Assembly: GCF_010389155.1 (NCBI RefSeq)
Contig: NC_057761.1
Span: forward strand, 47,106,213 to 47,170,212
Length of the DNA stretch: 64,000 nucleotides
Source: Erigeron canadensis
Taxonomy: Eukaryota; Streptophyta; Magnoliopsida; Asterales; Asteraceae
Direction: 5' to 3'
The position numbers and the translations under genes were made by a program. Within the stretch, counting starts at the first letter, position 1. Each line of letters starts with the position of its first letter. The notes beneath the pieces are model-generated. The model did no database searches. It worked only from the letters and a program-made list of their open reading frames with translations, and was not told where the DNA came from. Of the stretch, positions 23,792 to 34,829 are shown piece after piece.

Positions 23792-24725
23792 GCATTTTTT
23801 TTAATAGTCAGTTGGTATTTGACATCAGGGGACACCTTACCTTATAGTAGGGGTGTTTATCGGTTCGGTTTTCGGTTATTAGGTCTATTCGGTTCGGGTT
23901 TTTTGGTATTTTTATTTTTGTTTTTCAAAACCAAAACCGAATCAAAAACTTATTCAAAATAGGAAAACCAAACCGAAAACCAAATTAGCATTCGGTTCAA
24001 TTTCGGTTTATAACCTAAAAAACCAAATATGAAAAACATGATTTCACCATTTTTGTCTAAGTTCTATTCAACCAAAGTAGGTTCATAATTCTAATATTTT
24101 GCTAGGTAGTAAAGTTAAACTTCAAGTAAAAAATGGATAAATAAATAACAAATAAATTCTCTTTTATCATCATTAATAAAAATTCTTCAGTTTTCGATAT
24201 TCAAGTTTTTCGTTGTTTGTACATCCAATCTTCTCAAATCTTTGCAAAAGGTGAGTTTGATAGATAAATGAACATCCAAATGTAAGAAGTACATTAATAA
24301 TGATCCATATATAAAAATAAATAAATATTGAATATTTTTTGAAATATTTAATAATAATATAGATATTCGGTTTTTTCGGTTTAACCAAATTCATTATCAT
24401 ATACCTATAATCAAAACAAAAACTGAATATATAATTTGGTTTCGGTAACAAACCAAACCAAAAACCAAATTCAAAGACGGTTTGGTTTTTTTCAGTTTTT
24501 AAAATGGTTCGGTTTACAGTTTAACCGGGTAAAAACCAAACCACGAACACCCATACCTTATAGTGGTGAAACCCTGCACATACTCCAGACTATGAGATGT
24601 AGACCATAAGTCGTTACAGATAATACAAAGGAAAAACCCTCAGGACATGTCACTTTAAATAGTCGAACTCATGACTTGGGGTAATTAAAACCAGAGATGA
24701 CTCGAGCCAAATTTAGCCAAGCATT
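23792..24725 (-). mobile_element. second SINE-like copy, interrupted by another hAT element
   Basis: Same family as 22937-23525 and 41693-41920, starting with the shared GCATTTTTTTTAATAGTCAG. It is broken at 23848-24555. After the insertion the text resumes (GTGGTGAAACCCTGCACATA) in register with the intact copy. Confidence 0.65.
23848..24555. mobile_element. hAT-type non-autonomous element, 708 bp
   Basis: Left end TAGGGGTGTTTATCGGTTCG, right end CGAACACCCATA, flanked by the octamer CCTTATAG at 23840-23847 and 24556-24563. The ends are rich in CGGTTCGGTTTT and its complement, so the element folds on itself. A small minus-strand ORF inside has no transposase features. Confidence 0.92.
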
Positions 24726-24771
24726 TTGTATCCCGAAGATACATTTGCATTGAATGAGTAAATTTATTGTT

Positions 24772-25151
24772 TTTTTAAGGGGAACCTTATTTTGAGAATC
24801 TATTTTTTTGTAAGAATCTTGAGAACTCTTAAATTATATATTGGATCATATGTTTTTTTTGTCCATTCACATGTGAAATGTTATAAAAATACATGTTGTA
24901 GAAGAATTTTTTTTCAAAACCTTATATATACCCATTTGTTAACATGAGAACGAAAACGTGAACATATTCATTCACAAGTTCACAAAAGGCTATTTTGAAG
25001 ATTTTTTGAAAAAGTTTCTTCTATAACATACTTTTTTATATCATTTCACATGTGAATGAACCAAAAAAAACATGTGAACAAATATATTATTTAAGAGTTC
25101 TCATGGTTATTTAAAAAAAATGGTTCTCAAAATAAGAGAACTCTTTTTTAA
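24772..25151. mobile_element. long-armed foldback MITE, about 380 bp
   Basis: Arms of roughly 130 bases mirror each other: TTATTTTGAGAA, GAGAACTCTTAAAT and CCATTCACATGTGAAATG on the left recur inverted on the right. The loop is about 110 bases. Related in sequence to the elements at 60367 and 62231 (shared TTTTGAGAAC/GAGAAC words). Exact ends and target duplication were not settled. Confidence 0.8.
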
Positions 25152-25159
25152 AAATTAAA

Positions 25160-26100
25160 AGAATTTGCATCAATATATCAATGTATCTAATCATCTATCC
25201 AGAGTTGAGATATAAACTGCAAACGCTATCATATCAACTTATGAACTTGATCGCAAATAAAATTTTATTAGTGTGTTCATACAGATTTGAGATATAAACT
25301 GTAAATTTTTTCTAGTGTTCATACATATAAGTATGAACCAACTTGTAATGGTTTATAGATTTACTGATATGGAAGGTAATTTAAATAAATACATAAAAAC
25401 ATTTTCTAATAATCTAGCTAATTGATAATTTAAAAAGGCAAATAAAAAAAATACATGAATAAACTGACAATAAATTGTACGAGTATTAAAAACGCATAAA
25501 CTAAAGATTCCATTCTATATTCACTTTGCTATCTCGATTGATAAATAGCATGTTTGTCCAATAGCTTCTTGTTTTCTATTTTTTTAAATCTTGAAGTAAT
25601 AATTAAATCGTGATTGACCTCAACTGGAGGCATTGGATACTTTCTTTGCCAGGTTATATTGATCTCCATTCTTGGCGCTAGCGTATCAAAATGTTTATCT
25701 GAAAAGCAAAGTAGATTTTAAGTTGTCGTATTTGTTGGTAACAAATCAATAAGAGTACATCAAAATCATAAAGTTATACATAATAATCCCGTATAATTTA
25801 AACAACGTATCAAACATTTTGAATTGAATGACTTGGTCATTTGATTCATAGCTTATTAAGAAATAAAAATAAGAGAAATAGACAAGCTAGTCCATACAAA
25901 TATCACTACTCATAACAGTCAAAGTATACATAAAGCTATAATAAAACTATGTTATGCTATATTAAATAGTGTGTAGTGCACGAATCATGTACCATGTTTA
26001 AACTCGCCATCTTTTATATTTTATTTTATTTACAACATTCAAGATATCATAATGATATTTAATTGGACATTATATAAATCTTTAACCACGTAGGACTCTC
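25160..26100. other. intergenic, nothing recognised
   Basis: No coding or repeat boundaries were found. Confidence 0.4.
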
Positions 26101-26105
26101 GACAT

Positions 26106-26132
26106 CCCCTCCCCCCCTTCCCCCTTTCCCCC
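26106..26132 (-). other. G-quadruplex-type motif
   Basis: On the minus strand four G-runs (5, 5, 7, 4) are separated by loops of three, two and one bases, a textbook quadruplex pattern. It is isolated in AT-rich intergenic DNA, with no gene next to it. Confidence 0.7.
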
Positions 26133-26139
26133 AAACCAA

Positions 26140-27170
26140 TAATCCTCTCTACAAATATAGAAAGTGAGATTCGAACAATGTTGATGGATTTTCTCAAAGT
26201 CTAAGAGTTCTTACTAATTGGTCATTAACCCATTGACAAACCCGCCATTTATAATTACTAGCTTCATAGCTAAATGCTTTATTTACAATCTGATTACCTC
26301 TTAATGTGATAGTTAATAAATATACTTAAATTTCTTCCATTCAAGAAAAAAAAACTTAATTATTAGCTCTACAAGTACCAGAATCATTCATTCAGTTGAT
26401 CGATAAACAATGCACCCTCATCTCTAATCAAGGAGACTGATAGGCATATTATGCTCATTTGAGTTTAAGCATCTTCATTCGGCCTATTCGGATCCCCGTG
26501 GTTTTAGATATTCATTTAGACATAGCTACGAGCGGAGTAACAAGGTAATACTAGTTTGACATAATACAAGTCTCCTCAACACATACGGTATAAAATATTT
26601 TTAAAATGTTATGTTATTTAGTGGTGCTACGAACCACAAAAAGTTATGCGACACTATTCAATATTATATTACTCGTACTAATTTAAACTTTTGAAAGATT
26701 TTTCTGACTAACGAAACTTATAAAGTCATATTTGTATAACTGATTAAGAAATGAAAACCGCACACCAAAATTTTAAATAACTCTTAAGAACCGTTAAAAA
26801 TAGACAAAAGTTTCTTAAAGACGGCTAAACTCATAGTAATCGTTACTTTGTGCGGGTATAAGGTTAGTTACGAAAAATTTGTTCTATGATCACTTTCAAT
26901 TATGAGTCTGTTGCTGAACATACCTATGAAATCAGTGTGTATTTGTGTATATACAAATATTATATATATATACATATATATATATATAGTTACAAAAGCA
27001 TTTATTATTGAGAAATTAAAGTTCATGCATAGTACTAATTATAAGTCATTATAGTCTACAACTATATTAGTTTTTGTGAAATGTTCATTTAAAAACTAAA
27101 ATTTGCGTAAATACTAGAAACTGATCAAACATACTATGATTTAAAACTTAAAGCAATTTTTTACAACTGT
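26140..27170. other. intergenic, nothing recognised
   Basis: Contains a TA-rich tract at about 26960-26990; no gene or bounded element was seen. Confidence 0.4.
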
Positions 27171-27179
27171 CCGCCACCA

Positions 27180-27410
27180 CACCACATCATCTTTCTCTCC
27201 TCCTCCTTCTACGACGCCATGACAGTATGGGCAGCGCCCGTACTATATCAAACCGCCATACCATCTATTGGATCGCCATTCATCAAATCCATACCATTTT
27301 CATATGCATCTGGAAACCAATCCTTTATAAATGCCTTGAGGTAGGCTACCGAGAAGGGCAAAACCCCCCTGAACGACACAGTCGTTCGACTAAGGGTTTC
27401 GCCTTTATCG
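27180..27410 (-). repeat. dispersed repeat with coding-like relic
   Basis: Related to 61600-61880. On the minus strand both can be read with a similar peptide (DAYENGMDLMNGDP here; VAYENFMNLMGDDP there), followed by disabled sequence. The plus-strand ORF 27227-27469 is probably a shadow. The peptide is not recognised. Confidence 0.45.
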
Positions 27411-27474
27411 TATCACAATTTTCGGCAATGGTGCTGATGGTGGTGAGAAGTTATAAACAATTGTGTTAAGTTTC

Positions 27475-29130
27475 AAATCATAGTGTGTTAAACCAGTTTT
27501 TTGATTTTCACCCAAATGATCACAACCTATTAGTTTGTTAATGTAATTGAGGGGCTTAGTAATTGCTCACTGAAATCACTAACCACTTCCAAGATAATAT
27601 GTACCCACTTTTAAAATGAAGTCACGTCATCCTTAACCAGGTGTTTATTTTCATTAGAGCCATGAAACTCGATCATGTCTCTTATATTCTCAGTTTAGTC
27701 GTTAGAATCTTCTCATTTTTCATTTTTATTCTAACAGCCATTTTTTATTTAGTTGTCTAAGTTTTGAAAACCAATTAATATTTGGCTTAAGCATCTTTTA
27801 ATTTTGTTTATAAAAACTCCTCAAAATTGTTGCATAGGATTGATTATAATTGAAGAACAAGGCACGCAATTGAGTCACTAAAATATTATGGAATCAAATA
27901 TATGTTTACGATGTGATCATTGTATACAAATTGATTATATAAATTTGAAACTAAACAACCCTATTTTACTGAAATGTTTGCTTTAAAACATCACGGTGGT
28001 TGGTTGTGAGAGACGACCCAAATTGTTGTTGACCTTCAATTCGTCTGAACAGACACATTGTTTCAATTTTTTAAAATTTTTTTTGGCATTAACACTTTAT
28101 ATCTCTCAAGTCTTAAATTATTAATTTATATATTCCAACAAGAATGGTTGCTAAAAGATTGATTATAAAACTAAGCGGAAGAACTAGGTTGGGATGATTG
28201 AGACGAGTGATCAGTTGATCTTCCTTCCTTCCTAAAATTACTTGTTTATAGCATGTAAGATTGGTCTTATCAGATTTGGAAAGCTAGATAGTTGATCTCC
28301 TTTGGAAACGTTTTAGCGATCATCATCATTTTCATCACAATCATATCAGTGATATATACCATCCAAATTGATAAGACAGTTTTTAATTTGAGTTACTACA
28401 TGCAAGTACGCTGTCAAGGGACTGTTTAAAGCATAATCATGCCTTAAGCCGGTAATTAACACTATGATTGTTAATATATAAGTGCCTTCTGAACAAGGTT
28501 ATAATTCATTAAGCTTAATTATTAAAGCTTGTCTCAAGGTCTCGGGCTAAACCAGCGAATGATTTGCTTTAATTACCAGCTAAAACTTAAGGGCAAAAAT
28601 AATGTTTGGAACAAAGCAAATTAAATATAGTGATCACAACTAATCTTGCAATTATGTATTGGCCGCACGTTTCAGAAATACTCTCATGGCATGCATCTAA
28701 TTAAAACCTGCTCAAATGATTTTTTTAACAATATATACGTACTATTCTTCACAATAGTACGTTCATGACAATAGGTTACCGTCTGTTTGTTTTTTCTATT
28801 GTCTGCTTTCCTGCAAACTGAACCAAATTAAAGCTAGCTAGCTAGTAATTACTAATATTATTACTAAGAATATATATATACATATTGTCAAGTAATTGAA
28901 TAGAGCAATTAATTAATGAAAGCAAAAGAATAAGCTAGAGGAAGAAATAATTATACATTATTTTTGCACAATTAATTAAACATGCTGCATACACACTACA
29001 CTACTAACTTGAACTCGATTTGAATTGAACTCATTACTACGTACGTACGTACGTACTCGATCTATTTATAAAACTAATTTCAACATAACTAATAAATTAA
29101 AGAAGAAAGTGAAGATGGAAGAGATGAATG
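27475..29130. other. intergenic region, no gene seen
   Basis: Unassigned AT-rich sequence; the end near 29130 is the 3' flank of the NF-YB gene. A short ACGT(ACGT)n run lies at 29039-29055. Confidence 0.4.
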
Positions 29131-29144
29131 AGTAGATATTTGGA

Positions 29145-29576
29145 TTAAACTGGATCGGGTGCAGAAGAAGAAGGTAATTGAGTGTCGTCTTCATTAATAA
29201 TCGTTTGTGGAGTAGTAGCACCGGCGGCTCCTTCAACCTCACGATATCTATCTAAATACCGTTTCAACGGGGGAGCATAATCGTCGAACCCTAGGGTACC
29301 CATAGCCCAACAAACATCATCGCCGTTCACCGTCTTCCTTCTTTCTTTCTTGCATTTCTCCGAGGCTTCACCCGTCACAAAACTGATGAACTCGGAAGCA
29401 CACTCTTGCATCGTTTCCTTGGCTTCTTTGGAGATCTTTGCGTTATGCGGGAGGATTTGTTTCATGATCCGCCCAACGTTGGCGATAGGAAGGAGTCTTT
29501 CTTGTTGGTTTGCGGTATCCTCTTCGCCGCCGGTAGTGGTTATTATTAATTTGCTTGATGATGACGAATCATCCAT
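29145..29576 (-). CDS. NF-YB (CCAAT-binding histone-fold) subunit, single exon
   Basis: Subunit B of the heterotrimeric nuclear factor Y, which pairs with NF-YC and then recruits NF-YA to bind CCAAT boxes. The 143-residue protein has a short serine-rich and acidic N-terminus, a histone-fold domain at about residues 27-117, and a loose acidic C-terminus. The DNA-binding opening reads [16 protein letters not shown], followed by [42 protein letters not shown] and [14 protein letters not shown]. The lysine in AKISKEAKE marks a non-LEC1 type; similarity by memory is closest to the NF-YB4/5 group. The true ATG is at 29576; a longer reading would begin at a TTG. TATA-rich sequence lies about 55-70 bases upstream. 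No intron, as usual for many NF-YB genes. The gene appears intact. Confidence 0.94.
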   Translation of the reverse strand: MDDSSSSSKLIITTTGGEEDTANQQERLLPIANVGRIMKQILPHNAKISKEAKETMQECASEFISFVTGEASEKCKKERRKTVNGDDVCWAMGTLGFDDYAPPLKRYLDRYREVEGAAGATTPQTIINEDDTQLPSSSAPDPV

Positions 29577-29626
29577 CAAATTCGATGCTGTCCGTCAAAC
29601 AACTAGTATAGCTAGTGTTGTGTATG

Positions 29627-29645
29627 TATATCTATATATATATAT
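29627..29645 (-). promoter_or_regulatory. TATA-rich promoter element of the NF-YB gene
   Basis: Alternating TA sequence about 50-70 bases upstream of the ATG. Just beyond it, GGTCAACC (29646-29653) contains the TTGAC core of a W-box on the minus strand. Function is inferred from position. Confidence 0.4.
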
Positions 29646-29785
29646 GGTCAACCCACCAATAAGTCCCATTCAGATGTTTTTAAAGTAGGGCAAGTGGATT
29701 TGCATTGTCATTATATATATATGTGCTACTTCACAGCCGTTGGATCACGTTTCTACATTAGTTAATCCAATGGTTGAAGTTTATT

Positions 29786-29860
29786 CTCAGTGGTACTAGT
29801 GTGGAACAGATCGACCAGGGTTCGAAACCTGGCCGAGTCTTGTATATGAGTTTTTTTCCA
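29786..29860 (+). mobile_element. tRNA-like SINE head fragment
   Basis: CAGTGGTACTAGTGTGG resembles a polymerase III A box. CCAGG-GTTCGAAA-CCTGG (about 29816-29832) is a perfect T-arm stem-loop with a B box. The spacing of about 25 bases and the short T run after it fit a SINE remnant, not a tRNA gene, since no cloverleaf can be formed. Confidence 0.45.
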
Positions 29861-30117
29861 TAGAGATTAATTTAATGCATGGTATATAATTAGTTTACTG
29901 ACTTGGAGTATGATTACCAACACACAAAATTATAAAACGGGTTTGGTTTTTTTGTTGACTTGTTAACAAGATTCGTATTTCTTAATTACTTGAAGTATCA
30001 TATATATCGATCATGTGTTAATGTGTATATATGTACGTCCACTAATTTACCTAGCTAATTTAATTTTTTGTTGTATTGAACTATACATGCTGTACGTGGT
30101 ATATGTAAAACAGCCAT

Positions 30118-30138
30118 CTAGCTAGCTAGCTAGCTAGC
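30118..30138. repeat. (CTAG)n microsatellite
   Basis: Five CTAG/GCTA units in a row; palindromic at every register. Confidence 0.95.
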
Positions 30139-30139
30139 A

Positions 30140-30815
30140 CAATTTTTACTCCACCCATGACAAGTTACAAAATGCGTATTTCTATATTAGTTATCCAGTT
30201 GAAACAGAATACTATGACTACATGGATGAACGTTCTTCTCGCAGTTAGTGAAGCTAGAGGTTTTCGGAACAATATATGCAGTGCCCACTCTGAGAATTTT
30301 AAAAATGTTAGAAGGCCTGGTTCAGAAAAAAAAAATGGGCTTCTATAATTTAATATGTCTAATCAATAGGTTATATAAAATTAAATAGACCAAAATAGTT
30401 ATAAAATTATAAAAGAAAGTATTATATTATATTAATAATAAAAAGTAAGTATAAAATTAAACTATAGTATTCATAAATAAGAGTAGTTATATATATCTAA
30501 TTATATATACCACAAAAATTTATACATAGTTTCTCGTGCAAACCCAAAAATTTAACCTGGTTTTTGACTTTTGTTATTTCCAAGTCTATCTATAGTTCTG
30601 TACTCTACAAGTTCATTGTTCACATACCATAACTTAGAAAAGATAAAATAATTATACTCTACAAGTCTACAGTATATGAAAATAGGGTAAACTACAACAT
30701 TAGGTAATAACAAAGGGTAATAAAATGAAAAATATGAAAAGATTTGCAGTCATCATTTTCTTCACAAAGCATATGTCTATAAATATCAGTCATCTACAGA
30801 GCTACGTACATACAT
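30140..30815. other. spacer, no gene seen
   Basis: Small ORFs only, no recognisable motif; AT-rich. Confidence 0.4.
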
Positions 30816-30819
30816 ATAC

Positions 30820-31240
30820 ATATACGCGTTGTACCCGTGCGATGCAGCGGGGAATAAGAAAAAAACGCCGGTGGTTTGATGGTGGTTTGTGGGGCGGCGG
30901 CGATGAAAAAGAAAAAAAAAATAAGCCGGCGGCAGTGGATGGTTGTTTGATGGTGGTTTTTGGGGCAGTGGTGGATGGTGTTTATGGGGGATAACGTACA
31001 TAGAAGGTGGATTACGGCGGTGGATGGTGGTATTTGGGGCGGTGGTGGATGGTGTTTATGGGGAGAGAAAATCAGAGAAGGGGGGAGGGAGAGAATCGGA
31101 AATCGGATGAACGTATGTGTGTGTAATGAGCGTGATGGAGAAAAAATAGGGTAGCGTAAATTAGGAGGGCATAAAAGACATTTTAAAGGTAGAGGTGTTA
31201 AAAGGGGGTGGGGTAGTTTGCTTATTAATGGAGTATAGAT
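30820..31240 (-). mobile_element. probable Helitron-like remnant with GGTGG minisatellite
   Basis: On the minus strand CCGCTGCATCGCACGGGTAC resembles a Helitron 3' hairpin. A matching family member is suspected at 51490-51860, with the same order of GC-rich CCACCGCC text before the hairpin. Between lie several degenerate GGTGGATGGTGGTTTATGGGG units. The overlapping ORFs are repeat translations, not genes. Neither terminus was proven. Confidence 0.4.
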
Positions 31241-31244
31241 ATAT

Positions 31245-33660
31245 AGAAAATTTGTAGGCCCTTAGAAGAAGGTGGGCTCGGCTCAATAGCACCACCTGCA
31301 TCGCCTTAGAGCCGGCTCTAAATATATGGTTCCTCGAGACCTATAGTGCAATGGCCCGCGGCATCTAACTAATTATGTGTGATCAAGGCCGGAGGTAAAA
31401 AGGGAGAAAAGAGGGGCCAATGCCCCCTTGAAAATTTATATTTTGCTATGGATTTTTAAATTTATTTAATACATGGATTTTTAAGATTTTCTTATAGATT
31501 TTAAATTTGCCCCTTAATTGATAATTTTTTCCTTACATATCTAATTTTGCCTAATCTTAAAGTTTTTCCTAATACTGCCCATGCGCCAATGCGTGTAGAT
31601 CGAAAAGGAGAGGTGCCGAAGAATTAATGAAAATTGGATGTAGATTTTTCTTTGTAGTGTCATATATGTTTAGCTACCATTCAAAAACTCGTTTAAATCA
31701 ATTAATACCTCAAGACGGCCTTCACATCTCATTGGTTTCGAGTATCTTATTCTATCTATGAATTAAGGATTCTAGCCTAATACAAAGACAACTAGTTATA
31801 TACCAAATTAAAACAACCAGAGTCATCTAATTAAACTAATTAACCAATAACTTTGTATCTCATTGGTTTCGATCTAGGGATGTAAACGAGACGAGACAGT
31901 TCGCGAGCTACCTGAAACTGACTCGCAATTTATTCAAAGTTGACTCGGTCTTAGTCGAGCTGAGCTCGAGCTACTCGAGTAGACTTTCGAGTCTAGATCG
32001 AGCTTCAATATAGCCTACTCCAAAAAGCTCGTGAGTTTAATCGAGGTTGTGTTTATTTACAGTTTTATCCTTCAATATTATATAGTTCATATAAAAACTA
32101 TACTAGCGAGTCAAGCTTCAAACTTTCGAGTTTATAGGAGTAGTTTGATTTAAAACTTAATTTAATACTTAATTGAGTCGAGATTGAAAGTATCAATTTG
32201 TATGACGAGTTGTCAACATAATAATTTATGTTTTTTTTACCGAATTCGTTTTATAAGTCATAAATATAACAAATCATATCATTTTCCCAACTAGCTAACT
32301 ATATACATGTAGAAATAGTAGTCATCATAAATTGTTGCACACTGTCAACGGGAATTTTTTTTAACTAACCCTGGTATATTGTACGGACACTATGTTGGCT
32401 AGTATAAACTAATATCGACATCTATCATTTGTATACAGACATTAATAAAGATAAAGGAACCTACTTATTTGCTTTTATTATATTACACAGTCTCATATCA
32501 ATTACAAGTAAAATTACCTAACTTATATTTTAAAATTTCGAAACCAACTAACTTATAAATAAAAAAAGTTCAAACACACTACAATGAGTTGACCATATTA
32601 AAATTTTCCTTCACAGATATATATATGTCCTCATTTTCCCAACTTTTTCCTTCCAGCATCTCTGGGTTGTCTTTTATGTACATAAAAGAGTATATTATAA
32701 TGAAGAAGCCCAAATTCTTTAATCTTTTTTGACAAAAGAAGTACACATATATACATGTTGTTTTCCAATGAGATTTGAATCTTGTTCAAATTTCAAGGAG
32801 AATTCTAGAGAGTGGACTCCAAAGATTCCAAAACATACCCCACACATTTCATATATGAAAGATTCCAATTGCATTCTTCCTTATTGGTTTTATGTTCCAT
32901 ACATGAAAATTTTATATTTGAGAATGCACGCCATTCGTGGTTTTTAAGAAAACGTACCTCAACCAGGTTGCCCTACAGAGTGTATATGAACAAAAAACTC
33001 GTTTATTATTTAAGACATGTATATACAGAACCGATAGATTAATTGAACGTAGTCCATATTTGTGGTAGGTACAAGCTAGATATAGCTATAACACCCACAT
33101 ATATATGTCGTTTGTGAACAAACATATACTCTTTTTGATCATCGGCAATAAATATTCATATTATGCTAGTTAGCTAATTTTTTGTCTAGTCTTAACCAAA
33201 TACAAAAAATATTAAAAATAAATGCCACATCTTAACTGTTGATATTGTATTACCGTATATCACATTTATTTTGAGACGAATAAGATACACGTACATGTAA
33301 ATTGATACATGTTCGTGTATATAATATATGAGAAAGGGGAATATAAGGTTGTCCGACATATAAGTTTAGGTGTGGAATCCCTGATCACATCCTAATATTT
33401 TATTATTTATTGTTTAATGAATAAATGTCTGGCCCCATGATCTCTATGGTTTAAAAAATTAATATGTGAGTGTCCGACATTTAAGTTTAGATACCTAACA
33501 GCCATATATAATTACTCCATACTTATATTTATTAAACTTTAAAATAAGTCCAGAGTTTCGGATTTTTTATATGAAAATATCAAGGACCAGCTGGTATTTC
33601 TGGTTTTATGACTTGATCTAGTTAACAGGTGGCATATAGATGTCCGGAAGTGTAATTTTG
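31245..33660. other. intergenic, repeat-like, no gene
   Basis: A segment starting TAGGGATGTAAACGAGACGAG at 31875, with many CTCGAGT words to about 32230, looks like one end of a hAT-type element whose other end was not found. The overlapping ORFs at 32729-33042 have no motifs. Nothing else was recognised. Confidence 0.35.
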
Positions 33661-33683
33661 GTTTTTAATCATTTGGCAGGTCA

Positions 33684-33845
33684 AAGCAGCGTGGTTTAAA
33701 TCAGTGGTAAATATTTTGACCTTTAGAATTAGAGGTAGAATTAGAGGTTAAGGATTCAATTCTCATATCATGCAAAGACATAAGATCCATTTTTACCATA
33801 TAGGTAGAACGGCGACAGTCGAGAGTGAGCACTGTTTTTACTTTT
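33684..33845 (+). mobile_element. SINE, 162 bp, with 16-bp target duplication
   Basis: Flanked by ATCATTTGGCAGGTCA (33668-33683) and ATCATTTGGCAAGTCA (33846-33861), one mismatch. A tRNA-like A box (GTGGTTTAAATCAGTGG) and a weak B box (AGGATTCAATTC) occur in the first 80 bases, and the 3' end is T-rich. The duplication makes a retroposed insertion convincing; the family is not named. Confidence 0.75.
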
Positions 33846-34296
33846 ATCATTTGGCAAGTCACTTCTATGGATAGCTTTGAAAAAAATAAAATACTTGTCC
33901 AACCCTTGTTTCAAAAATTCCCTCCAAATTAATACTGTATATGTCCAAAAAGTTCAAGAAACTGTATATCCATGATTTTAGATCGGATGCACAACACATA
34001 GTACTCGATATGATTAACATGATTCGCAGCTTTCCTTTCGTTATATACAATAAATGTTGAGTATTTTTTCATTTTCTAAAGAAATCAGTCTATTAAAATA
34101 AAACAAAGTTTCTACATAATAATTCTAAATTTTTCTCTACACTACAAGGAGTATCAATTAAAGAACCACCGCTCAAGTTCAAGTAACTATGTTCTAAGAA
34201 GAAGGGCTCGAAAGCTTATAAAACTACGGAGTATTATTTATACTTGCTGTTTCCTTAAATATAAGTGGATATATGGAAAAGCGGGTCAGAAATAGT

Positions 34297-34819
34297 TAGG
34301 GCTTTAAACGAACTGAACAGTTCACGAACAGTTCATGAACCGTTCGGCAGGAAGTTCGTTCGTGTTCATTCGTTTAGTTAAATGAACGAACATGAACAAA
34401 GCTCTCGTTCGTTCATTTACGTTCGTGAACATTCAATAATCTGTTCATCAACGTTCGTTCGTTTATGTTCATGAACCGTCGTTCGTGAACAATAGTTTGT
34501 TTATGTTTGTGAACATTTGTTCGTTATGTTCATTTACGAATGTAAATATTTGCTTTATATAATATATATTATTATTAATATCTAACTATTTAAGAAAAAG
34601 TTTAAATAAAAATACATAATTTATAAATATTTCGTTCGTTTGTGTTCGTTCATTAGTTGTTCGTTCGTTTGTGTTTGTGAACAGTCGTTCATGAACACAA
34701 ACGAACGAACATGAACAAGTCATTTTGTTTGTTTATCTGTTCGTGAACCGTTCGTTAAGTTAAACGAACGGACATGAACAAGGTATTGTTCGTGTTCGTT
34801 CGGTTCATTTACAGCCCTA
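34297..34819. mobile_element. hAT MITE, 523 bp, with 8-bp target duplication
   Basis: TAGGGCTTTAAACGAACTGAAC at the left mirrors GTTCGGTTCATTTACAGCCCTA at the right. GAAATAGT flanks it at 34289-34296 and 34820-34827. The interior is packed with GTTCGTTC/GAACGAAC words, so transcripts could fold into many alternative hairpins. No ORF. Confidence 0.93.
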
Positions 34820-34829
34820 GAAATAGTTA

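Noticed and set aside
29350..29688. 112-codon plus-strand ORF
   Set aside because: It is the antisense shadow of the NF-YB histone-fold coding region.
29816..29832. Possible tRNA gene (perfect T-arm with GTTCGAA)
   Set aside because: No acceptor stem, D-arm or anticodon arm can be formed around it; better explained as a SINE head.
30725..31154. Glycine- and tryptophan-rich ORFs on both strands
   Set aside because: They translate a degenerate GGTGG minisatellite within a transposon remnant.
33810..33832. GACAGTCGAGAGTGAGCAC resembling mature miR156
   Set aside because: It differs at three of twenty positions, has no star-strand arm within 200 bases, and lies inside a SINE bounded by 16-bp duplications.
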